Positions 13,074 through 20,339 of a stretch of 20,442 bases of DNA are shown here, in pieces; position 1 is the first letter of the stretch, and each line of letters starts with the position of its first letter. Position numbers and translations under genes: made by a program. The notes below the pieces were generated by a model. The model made no database searches, was not told where the DNA came from, and was given only the letters and a program-made list of their open reading frames with translations. This DNA comes from Acaudatibacter sp035532115 (GTDB taxonomy: Bacteria; Pseudomonadota; Alphaproteobacteria; Caulobacterales; Caulobacteraceae), in assembly GCA_035532115.1 (NCBI GenBank), contig DATKRO010000055.1, positions 1-20,442 on the forward strand. Reading direction: 5' to 3'.

Positions 13074-16057
13074 GCTTTCTCGCCTGCCCGCCCCCGCGCT
13101 GGTTCAGCATCGCCGCGGGACGTCCGTTCCTCGAAGACCTGGCGGGCGGCCTCGCCGAGGCCATGCGGGCGCTGGGTCCGCAGGCGCTCGCCGCGGCCAC
13201 CATACTGACGCCGACGCGCCGGGCGGCCCGCGACCTCGCCCAGGCGTTCCTCGCCGGCGCCGCCGCAGGCGCGCTGCTGCTGCCGCAGGTGCGGGCGCTG
13301 GGCGATCTCGATGAAGGCGAGCCGCCGTTCGAGCCGGGCGACATCGCTCTCGACCTGCCGCCGGCGATCACCGCGGCGCGGCGGCGCTTCGAGCTGGCCC
13401 GGCTCGTCGTGGATCGCCAGGCCGGGCTCGGCCGCTCCTTGGACGCCGCCGGCGCCCTCGACCTCGCCGACGCCCTGGCCGCATTCCTCGACAGCGTCCA
13501 GCTCGAGGAGGCCGAGCCGCTGCAGCGCCTGCAAGGGCTCGCGCCCGGCGACCTGGCGCGCCACTGGCAGGTCTCGGCGGACTTCCTCGCGAGCGCGCTC
13601 GCCGAGTGGCCGCGGCGTCTGGCGAACCTCGGCCTGATGGACGTCGGCGAGCGCCGCGTGGCGCTGTTGCGGCGGCTCGCCCAGCGCTGGCGCGAGGCGC
13701 CGCCCCCGGGCGTGGTGGTCGCGGCCGGCTCGACCGGCAGCGCGCCGGCGGTGGCGGACCTGCTCGCCGTCGTCGCGGGGCTGCCCAACGGCGCCGTCGT
13801 CCTGCCTGGCCTCGATCTCAGTCTGGCCGAGAGCGCCTGGCGCGAGGTGGGCGAGCAGCACCCGCAGGATGGCCTGAAGCGCCTGATCGGCGGCGCCGGC
13901 ATCGAGCGCGGCGCCGTCAGGCCGTGGACGAGCGAGGACGCGGGCAAGGGCCGGTGGCGGCGGCGCCTGATCGCCGAAGCTCTGCGCCCGGCCGAGTCCA
14001 CCGCCGACTGGCTGCTGCAGATCGAGGCGCTCAGGGACGAGGGCGCGCGCGACGGCGTCGATCCCGTCGCCGAGGGCCTCGCCGGGCTGTCGCTGATCAC
14101 CGCGCGCAGCGTCGAGGAGGCGGCGGGCGCGACCGCGCTCATGCTGCGCGAAGCCCTCGAGACCCCCGGCCGGACGGCGGCGCTGGTGACGCCGGACGCG
14201 GTGCTGGCGAGGCGCGTGAGCGCACAACTGACCCGCTGGGGCGTCCTCGCCGACTCGTCGGCGGGCGCGCCGCTCGGCGCCCAGCCGATCTGCGCCCTCA
14301 TCGGGCTGATGGCGCTGTGCGCCGTCGATCCGCTCGACCCGGTGACGCTGCTGGGGATCGCCAAGCATCGGCTGGTGCGCTTCGGGCTCGGCGGCGCCGC
14401 TCTCGACGCCGCCAGGCGCTCGCTGGAGCTGGGCCTGCGCGGCCCGCGCCGGCGCGGGTGGAGCGAGATGGCCGACGCGATCGCGCAGGCGCAGGGGCGG
14501 CAGCTGCTCGCAAGGCTGCAGGGCGCCGCTCGGACGATGGGCGAAGCCTTCGCGGCCGGCGCGGCGCGGCCCGGCGACGCCGCCACCGCGCTCGTCGAGG
14601 CCATGGAAGCTCTGGCGCGGGATGCCGCGGGCGACCTCGGCGGCCTTTGGGGCGGCCTCGCCGGCGAGGCGGCGGCGGCGTTGATGTCGGCCCTGATCAC
14701 CGAGAGCGACGGCCTGCCGGCGGTGACGGCGGCGGGCTTCGCCGAACTCCTCCAGCAACTCATCGCCCGCGAGGTGGTGCGCGGCGGCGGCGCGACCCAC
14801 CCGCGCCTGCGCATCCTCGGGGCCATGGAAGCAAGACTGGTCCGGGCCGACCTCCTGATCCTGGCGGGGCTCGAGGAGGGCGTGTGGCCGCAGGCGCCGC
14901 CGGTCGACCCGTTCCTGTCGCGCCCGATGCGCCGCGAACTCGGCCTGCCGCCGCCCGAGCGCCGCATCGGCCTCGCCGCCCACGATTTCGCCCAGGGCGC
15001 CAGCGCCCCCGAGGTGGCGCTCGTCTGCGCAGAGCGCCGTGACGGCGCGCCGGCCGTGGCCTCGCGGTGGCTGTGGCGATTGAGAACCCTCGCGAGGGGC
15101 GCCGGGCTGGAGCTGCCGGCGCGCCCCGAGATCCTGGCCCTGGCGCGCGCCCTGGATGCTCCGGACGCATTCGCCCCGGCGCCGCGGCCAAGACCGCGTC
15201 CGCCGGTCGAGACGCGGCCGCGCCAGCTGCCGGTCACCGGCGTGGAGCGCTGGATCCGCGATCCCTACGCCGTCTATGCCCGCTACATCCTGCGCTTGAA
15301 GCCGCTGGACCGCCCCGGCGAGCCGGTGGAGGCGCTGGCGCGCGGCACGGCCATCCATCGCGCCTTCGAGCGCTTCGCCGCCGAGCATCCGGGCGAACTG
15401 GGCGAGGACGCGCCGGCCGCCTTCGCCGTCATCCTGATCCAGTGCCTGCGCGCCGCCGGCGTCGCCGAGCCGCGTCTGGCCCGCGAGAGCGCCCTGGCCG
15501 CCAACGCCGGACCCTGGGTGGTCGCGTTCGAGCGGCGCCGGCGCGGCGGCGCGCGGCTGATGGTGGAGCAGTCGGGCGCGCTCGCCTTCGATGCGCCCGC
15601 CGGCCGCTTCACCGTCACCGCCCGGGCCGACCGCATCGAGGTGCGCGGCGCCGTGGCCGACGTGCTCGACTTCAAGACCGGCCAGCCGCCGTCGCCGAAG
15701 CAGGTGCGCAGCGGCCTCGCCCCGCAGCTCACCCTCACCGCCGCGATCCTGGCGGGCGGCGGCTTCGAGGACATCGGCGCAGTCGAGCCGGGCCAGCTCG
15801 CCTACATCCGCGTCAGCGGCGGGCGCACGCCGGGCGCCGAGGAGGTGCGCGCCGCGGCGCCCGAGAGCGCCGCTCTGGCCGCCCATGCCTTCGCCGGCCT
15901 GAAGCGCCTGGCGGCGGCGTTCGACGATCCGGGGACGCCCTATGTCGCCTGGGCCGCGCCCCAGTTCATCGGCAAGTTCGGCGGCGACTACGATCACCTG
16001 GCGCGGCTCTGGGAATGGGGCGTCATCGGCGCCGAGGCCGAGGAGGCGGGCGCGTGA
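13070..16057 (+). CDS. addB: AddB, alphaproteobacterial-type subunit of the AddAB helicase-nuclease
   Basis: AddB pairs with AddA to resect double-strand breaks for RecA-dependent repair. The product is 995 aa, in the alphaproteobacterial AddB range. The N-terminal half resembles a UvrD-like helicase fold, but the place of Walker A (about 16-25) reads IAAGRPFLED with no GKT/S, so this half is unlikely to hydrolyse ATP. The C-terminal PD-(D/E)XK nuclease keeps His763 in RGTAIHR, Asp854 in ARADRIE, and Asp867-Phe-Lys869 in LDFKTG, then QLAYIRVSGG. No cysteine follows the nuclease core, so the 4Fe-4S cluster of Firmicute AddB is absent. It overlaps murU (ATGA) and addA (GTGA) by 4 nt each. Confidence 0.95.
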   Translation: MSFLACPPPRWFSIAAGRPFLEDLAGGLAEAMRALGPQALAAATILTPTRRAARDLAQAFLAGAAAGALLLPQVRALGDLDEGEPPFEPGDIALDLPPAITAARRRFELARLVVDRQAGLGRSLDAAGALDLADALAAFLDSVQLEEAEPLQRLQGLAPGDLARHWQVSADFLASALAEWPRRLANLGLMDVGERRVALLRRLAQRWREAPPPGVVVAAGSTGSAPAVADLLAVVAGLPNGAVVLPGLDLSLAESAWREVGEQHPQDGLKRLIGGAGIERGAVRPWTSEDAGKGRWRRRLIAEALRPAESTADWLLQIEALRDEGARDGVDPVAEGLAGLSLITARSVEEAAGATALMLREALETPGRTAALVTPDAVLARRVSAQLTRWGVLADSSAGAPLGAQPICALIGLMALCAVDPLDPVTLLGIAKHRLVRFGLGGAALDAARRSLELGLRGPRRRGWSEMADAIAQAQGRQLLARLQGAARTMGEAFAAGAARPGDAATALVEAMEALARDAAGDLGGLWGGLAGEAAAALMSALITESDGLPAVTAAGFAELLQQLIAREVVRGGGATHPRLRILGAMEARLVRADLLILAGLEEGVWPQAPPVDPFLSRPMRRELGLPPPERRIGLAAHDFAQGASAPEVALVCAERRDGAPAVASRWLWRLRTLARGAGLELPARPEILALARALDAPDAFAPAPRPRPRPPVETRPRQLPVTGVERWIRDPYAVYARYILRLKPLDRPGEPVEALARGTAIHRAFERFAAEHPGELGEDAPAAFAVILIQCLRAAGVAEPRLARESALAANAGPWVVAFERRRRGGARLMVEQSGALAFDAPAGRFTVTARADRIEVRGAVADVLDFKTGQPPSPKQVRSGLAPQLTLTAAILAGGGFEDIGAVEPGQLAYIRVSGGRTPGAEEVRAAAPESAALAAHAFAGLKRLAAAFDDPGTPYVAWAAPQFIGKFGGDYDHLARLWEWGVIGAEAEEAGA
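16041..16046 (+). promoter_or_regulatory. Strong ribosome-binding site for addA
   Basis: A full AGGAGG lies 7 nt before GTG 16054, inside the end of addB. It decides the non-ATG start and is the best Shine-Dalgarno I found in the window. Confidence 0.75.
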
Positions 16058-19000
16058 GCCTCGCCGCCCCGCCCCGCGGCGCAAGAGCCGCCCAGGTCCG
16101 AGCCTCCGATCCGGCCGCGTCGGTGTTCGTGGCGGCCAACGCCGGTTCGGGCAAGACCACCACCCTGGTGAACCGGGTCGCACGGCTGCTGCTCGGCGGG
16201 GCGAGGCCGGAGGCGATCCTCTGCGTCACCTACACCAAGGCCGCGGCCGCCGAGATGCAGCGGCGCCTGTTCGCCGAACTGGGCGCCTGGGCGGTGATGG
16301 ACGACGCCGCCCTCGCGGCCAAGCTCGAGCTCATCGACGAACCCGCCCGCGGACTGGGCGAGGCGCGGACGCTGTTCGCCCGCGCCCTGGAGACGCCGGG
16401 CGGCATCAAGATCCAGACCATCCATGCCTTCTGCGAGAAGCTGCTGCGGCGCTTTCCGCTCGAGGCCGGCGTCTCGCCGGGTTTCTCGGTGCTGGACGGC
16501 GTGGCCGCGCGTCAGGTCCAGGCGCGCGCCCGCGAGGACGTGGCGCTGGAGGCGCTCGCCCATCCCGATGGCCCGCTCGGGCGCGCCTACGCCTTCTTCT
16601 CCGTCGAGCTCGACTTCGGCCGTTTCGACGATCTGTTCGCCGCCTTCGAAGCCGAGCGGCGGGCGATCCGCACCTATGTGGAGCGTTGCGGCGGCGGCTT
16701 CGGGACCGACATCTGGCGCCGCTGCGGCTTTTCCAGGCCAAGGCCGGCCGAGACCATCGAGGCCGCGGCGATCGCCAGGATTCGCTGGGGCCAGTGGCGG
16801 CGCGCGGCCGAGGCGCTGCTGGGTGGTTCGCCGGCGACGGACCGGCGCGCCGGCGAGGCCATGGCCCGCATCGCGGAGGGCGCGCCCTTCGCCGAGGTCT
16901 GGGCGCTGTTCTGCACCCAGGCGGGCGAGCCGCGCCGGCGCCTGGCGACCAATGCCGTCGGCGCCAACGTCCGCGAATGGCTTGAACGCGAGCAGGCGCG
17001 CCTGGGCGAAGCCTGCAAGGCGGCGAAGGCGGCGCGGATCGCCGAGGCCAGCGTCCACGCCATCAGCCTCGCCCTCGCCTACATCGAGCTTTACGACGGC
17101 GCCAAGGGCGCGTTGCGCAGCCTCGATTTCGGCGACCTCGTCCAGGGCGCGCACGAACTGCTCACCGTGCGCTCCGACGCCGCCTGGGTGCTGTTCAAGC
17201 TCGACGGCGGCCTCGACCACGTGCTGCTGGACGAGGCCCAGGACACGGCGCCCGAGCAATGGGACATCCTGCGCGCGCTCACGGCGGAGTTCTTCGCCGA
17301 CCGCGGCGCCGGGACCAGCCGCCGCACCGTGTTCGCCGTGGGCGACCGCAAGCAGTCGATCTTCTCGTTCCAGGGAGCGGCGCCGGAGCGGTTCGCCGCG
17401 GAGGCCGAGGGCTTCAGACGCCTCGTGAGCGCCGGCGGCCGCGGCTTCGAGGAGATTCCCCTCCTGGAAAGCTGGCGATCGGCGCCGGAAATCCTCGCCT
17501 TCGTCGATCGGGTCTTCGAGGACCCGGCCGCCGCCGCCGGGCTGAATCCGCAAGGCAGCCAGGCCTTTCCGCTGCGCCACGTCGCCACGCGGCCGGCGGG
17601 CGGATGCGTCGATGTTTGGCCGCTGGAGACCTCCGCAGCCGCGGACGAGCCCGACCCGTGGGGGCCGGTGGACGCCGAGCCGCCGCAGAGCGCCACCAGG
17701 AAGCTCGCCCGCCGCATCGCCGAGGCGGTCCGCGACCTGGTTCGCCGCGGCGAGGCGGTGCACGACCGGGGTGCGGGCGCCGGTGCGCGGGCCGCGCGCC
17801 CCGGCGACGTGCTGATCCTGGTGCGCCGCCGCAACGCCCTCTTCCATGAGATCATCCGGGCGCTGAAGGCCGCCGACGTCCCCGTCGGCGGCGCCGACCG
17901 GCTGACGCTTTCCGACCATGTCGCATTCCAGGATCTGCTGGCGCTCGGCCGGTTCGCGCGGTTCCCCGACGACGACCTGACGCTGGCGGCGCTGCTGCGC
18001 AGCCCGTTCTGCGACGTGGACGAAGCTGCGCTCTTCGACCTCGCCCACGGCCGGGGCGGCTCCCTCTGGGCGGCGCTGGCGGCGCGGGCGCAGGAGCGGC
18101 CGGTCTGGAGCCAGGCGGCGAGGTTCCTCGGCTGGGCGCGGCGCGAGGCCGAGGCCTGCGCCCCGTTCGACTTCCATGCCCGGGTGTTCGCGCGGCTGGA
18201 CGACCGCGGCCGCTCGATGCGACAGCGCTTCTTCGAGCGGCTGGGGCGCGAGGCCGAGGAGGCCATGGACGCCTTCCTCGCCGAGGCCCTCGCCGCGGAG
18301 GCCCGCGGCGTCGCCGAACTGGAGCGGTTCGTCGCCGAGATGGCCGCCAGCGCCATCGAGATCAGGCGCGAGCAGGAGGACCCGCAGGGCCGCTCCGCCG
18401 GCGAGGTGCGGGTGATGACCGTGCACGGGGCCAAGGGGCTGGAAGCGCCGATCGTCATCCTGCCCGACACCACGACGCGCGCCACCGGCCAGGGCGGGCC
18501 GCTGCTCGCCAGCGCCGACGGCGGCTTTCTGTGGGCGCCGCGCAAGACCGACGACTGCCCGGCGTCGAGCGAGGCGCGCCAGCGCCGCGACGCCGCGACC
18601 GCCCACGAGACCCTGCGGCTCCTCTACGTCGCCCTCACCCGGGCTCGCGACCACCTGATCGTCTGCGGCGTCGAGGCTCAGCCGTATTGGTTCCAGGGCA
18701 GCTGGTACGACGTCATCGAGCGGGGCTTCACCCATCCGCAGATCGCCGCCGCAGCGCGCAGCGTCGCCATCGACGGCGACCTCATGGCGCGGCGCTACGG
18801 CGCGGACCCGAAATCGGCGACCTCGATCCCGCAAGCCGTGGCCGCGCCCACGCTCGCGCCGTCCTGGCTGCGGCGCCTGGCTCCGGCCGAGCCGGCGGCC
18901 CGGCGCCTCGCCGCGCCCTCGCGGCTCTCCGAGGACGCCGCCGCCGCGCCTTCGCCGCTGGCCCGGGTCCACGGCCTCGGCCGCTATCGCCGCGGCGACA

Positions 19001-19500
19001 TCATCCACCGGCTGCTGCAACTGCTGCCCGACGTGGCGCCGGCGCAGCGCCCGGCCGCCGCCGAGCGGCTGCTCGGCCGCGAACCGGACCTCGAGCCGGC
19101 GCAGCGCGCCGAGATGGCCGCCGCCGCCCTGGCGGTGCTGGCCGATCCGGCGTTCGCGGCCGTGTTCGGGCCGGGATCGAGGCCCGAGGTCGCGCTCGCC
19201 GGGTCTGCGGCGCGGCTGCCCGCGGGCCTCGCCGTCTCGGGACGCGTGGACCGGCTGCTCGTCGCCGCCGATCGCGTCCTCGTCGCCGATTTCAAGACCA
19301 ACCGGCCCTCGCCCGTCCGGATCGAGGCGGCCGACCCCGCCTACATCCTGCAGATGGCGCTCTACTGGGCGGTGCTGAACGAGGTGTTCCCGGGCCGTGC
19401 GGTCGAGGCGGCGCTGGTATGGACCGATGGACCCCGGCTCATGGCGGTGCCAGAAAAACTCATGCTCGACGCCCTGGACGCGGCGGGCCGCCTCGGTTGA
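16054..19500 (+). CDS. addA: AddA, helicase-nuclease subunit of AddAB
   Basis: AddA is the UvrD-like (SF1A) 3'-5' helicase with a C-terminal nuclease that, with AddB, processes double-strand breaks. The product is 1148 aa from GTG 16054. Helicase motifs in order: Walker A NAGSGKTT at 29-36, Ia YTKAAAAEM (60-68), Ib QTIHAFCEK (from 121), II DEAQD (393-397), III GDRKQSIFSF (from 430), IV region ESWRS (472-476), V VHGAKGLE (790-797) and VI YVALTRARD (858-866). The nuclease has His985 in GDIIHR, Asp1066 in GRVDR and Asp1079-Phe-Lys1081 in ADFKTN, then QMALYWAVL. All key residues are present, so both activities should work. The start overlaps the addB stop by 4 nt. Confidence 0.97.
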   Translation: MSLAAPPRGARAAQVRASDPAASVFVAANAGSGKTTTLVNRVARLLLGGARPEAILCVTYTKAAAAEMQRRLFAELGAWAVMDDAALAAKLELIDEPARGLGEARTLFARALETPGGIKIQTIHAFCEKLLRRFPLEAGVSPGFSVLDGVAARQVQARAREDVALEALAHPDGPLGRAYAFFSVELDFGRFDDLFAAFEAERRAIRTYVERCGGGFGTDIWRRCGFSRPRPAETIEAAAIARIRWGQWRRAAEALLGGSPATDRRAGEAMARIAEGAPFAEVWALFCTQAGEPRRRLATNAVGANVREWLEREQARLGEACKAAKAARIAEASVHAISLALAYIELYDGAKGALRSLDFGDLVQGAHELLTVRSDAAWVLFKLDGGLDHVLLDEAQDTAPEQWDILRALTAEFFADRGAGTSRRTVFAVGDRKQSIFSFQGAAPERFAAEAEGFRRLVSAGGRGFEEIPLLESWRSAPEILAFVDRVFEDPAAAAGLNPQGSQAFPLRHVATRPAGGCVDVWPLETSAAADEPDPWGPVDAEPPQSATRKLARRIAEAVRDLVRRGEAVHDRGAGAGARAARPGDVLILVRRRNALFHEIIRALKAADVPVGGADRLTLSDHVAFQDLLALGRFARFPDDDLTLAALLRSPFCDVDEAALFDLAHGRGGSLWAALAARAQERPVWSQAARFLGWARREAEACAPFDFHARVFARLDDRGRSMRQRFFERLGREAEEAMDAFLAEALAAEARGVAELERFVAEMAASAIEIRREQEDPQGRSAGEVRVMTVHGAKGLEAPIVILPDTTTRATGQGGPLLASADGGFLWAPRKTDDCPASSEARQRRDAATAHETLRLLYVALTRARDHLIVCGVEAQPYWFQGSWYDVIERGFTHPQIAAAARSVAIDGDLMARRYGADPKSATSIPQAVAAPTLAPSWLRRLAPAEPAARRLAAPSRLSEDAAAAPSPLARVHGLGRYRRGDIIHRLLQLLPDVAPAQRPAAAERLLGREPDLEPAQRAEMAAAALAVLADPAFAAVFGPGSRPEVALAGSAARLPAGLAVSGRVDRLLVAADRVLVADFKTNRPSPVRIEAADPAYILQMALYWAVLNEVFPGRAVEAALVWTDGPRLMAVPEKLMLDALDAAGRLG

Positions 19501-19524
19501 TGTTGCACGGGCCGCGCCTAAATG
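19497..19524 (+). promoter_or_regulatory. Candidate trxA promoter overlapping the addA stop
   Basis: TTGATGT (19497-19503, containing the addA TGA) and CCTAAATG (19517-19524) are spaced 13 nt. They fit the Caulobacter-type TTGACGS - N10-14 - GCTANAWC at 5 of 7 fixed bases each. Transcription would start near 19531, leaving a leader of about 43 nt. This would uncouple trxA from the addAB operon. Confidence 0.4.
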
Positions 19525-19573
19525 CGGGCAGAGGCGGCGTGGCGCAGCAGCCCGTCCGCAAGGGAGTTGATCG

Positions 19574-19909
19574 ATGAGCACCTTCGCGGTGACCGACGAG
19601 ACCTTCGAGAAGGACGTTCTGAAGGCGCCCGGGCCGATCCTGGTGGACTTCTGGGCCGAGTGGTGCGGCCCCTGCAAGCAGATCGCTCCGGCGCTGGAGC
19701 AGATCTCCGCCGACCTCGCCGGCCACGTCGCCATCGCCAAGCTCAACATCGAAGAAAGCCCGACGACGCCATCGCGCTACGGCGTGCGCGGCATTCCGAC
19801 GATGATGCTGTTCAAGGATGGCCACATGGCCTCGATGAAGGTCGGCGCCATGCCCAAGCAGAAGATCCTGGAGTGGCTGGCCGAGACCGGCGTCGCGGCC
19901 GCCGCCTGA
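19574..19909 (+). CDS. trxA: Thioredoxin 1
   Basis: The general cytoplasmic dithiol-disulfide reductant, supplying electrons to ribonucleotide reductase, methionine sulfoxide reductases and others, itself reduced by thioredoxin reductase. The product is 111 aa, the normal TrxA size. The active site is WCGPC at 30-34, with buried Asp25, Lys54-Leu-Asn in the central strand and cis-proline Pro75 in RGIPTMMLF. AAGGGAG (19560-19566) lies 7 nt before ATG 19574. It is 73 nt downstream of addA, the widest gap in this run, and may have its own promoter. The stop is 1 nt from the stop of the convergent PIN toxin gene. The other thioredoxin-fold gene here (cnoX) differs in having a TPR domain. Confidence 0.97.
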   Translation: MSTFAVTDETFEKDVLKAPGPILVDFWAEWCGPCKQIAPALEQISADLAGHVAIAKLNIEESPTTPSRYGVRGIPTMMLFKDGHMASMKVGAMPKQKILEWLAETGVAAAA

Positions 19910-19910
19910 T

Positions 19911-20339
19911 CTAGGCTCGGACCGAGGGCGTCCAGGGGTCGACCAGAGCGACGCCCATGGCGGCGAAATCGGCCGTGTTGCGGGTGGCCACCGCAAGACC
20001 GTGAACGATGGCGGTGGCGGCGATGAACGCGTCGTGGGCCGGCTTTGGATCGGGGACGTGCAGCCGTGCGCAACAACGCGCGACCGGCTCATCGACGAAC
20101 AGTATGCGGCCTTCGAACCGAGGATGCAGCTCGAGTTCGAACCAACCACGCAGGCGCGCCCCCTGAACTGGGTCCCGACGCTCCATCAGCAGCACGCCGA
20201 CCTCGAGTTCCGTAAGCGTCACGGCGGAGAGGTAGCAATCCGAAACGGAGATGGCGGCCGCCCATCTCAGTACGTTGCGGTCGGCTCGGCGGGATTTGTG
20301 GAGTTCGGACACCACGTTGGTGTCGAGGAGGTAGTTCAC
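19911..20339 (-). CDS. PIN-domain ribonuclease toxin (VapC/FitB-like)
   Basis: A 142-aa PIN-domain protein, expected to cleave RNA with Mg2+ or Mn2+ as the toxin of a type II toxin-antitoxin pair. The acidic residues are in place: Asp6 in LLDTNVVSEL, Glu44 in TLTELEVGV, Asp103 in AHDAFIAATA and Asp124 in RNTADF. The start is GTG 20339, whose codon overlaps the antitoxin stop (GTGA), as is typical of vapBC/fitAB operons. No Shine-Dalgarno is seen before it; instead an 8-bp hairpin abuts the start. Two hand-counted 60-nt lines in this gene are about 63 % GC, against 78 % in a sampled addA line, hinting at acquisition by transfer. The RNA target is unknown. Confidence 0.9.
   Translation of the reverse strand: MNYLLDTNVVSELHKSRRADRNVLRWAAAISVSDCYLSAVTLTELEVGVLLMERRDPVQGARLRGWFELELHPRFEGRILFVDEPVARCCARLHVPDPKPAHDAFIAATAIVHGLAVATRNTADFAAMGVALVDPWTPSVRA

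Noticed and set aside
12914..16183. A reverse-strand open frame of 1089 codons across addB
   Set aside because: This is the same shadow effect; addB on the plus strand has an intact nuclease core and overlaps its neighbours neatly.
15994..19749. A reverse-strand open frame of 1251 codons across addA and trxA
   Set aside because: It is the antisense shadow of addA, made possible by very high third-position GC. The translation is compositionally odd (rich in Arg, Gly, Ala, His, Gln) and shows no domain, while the plus strand has complete helicase and nuclease motifs.
19522..19914. Small plus-strand open frame starting at the ATG before trxA
   Set aside because: It is out of frame with trxA, covers the same DNA and encodes an Arg-rich sequence with no family resemblance.
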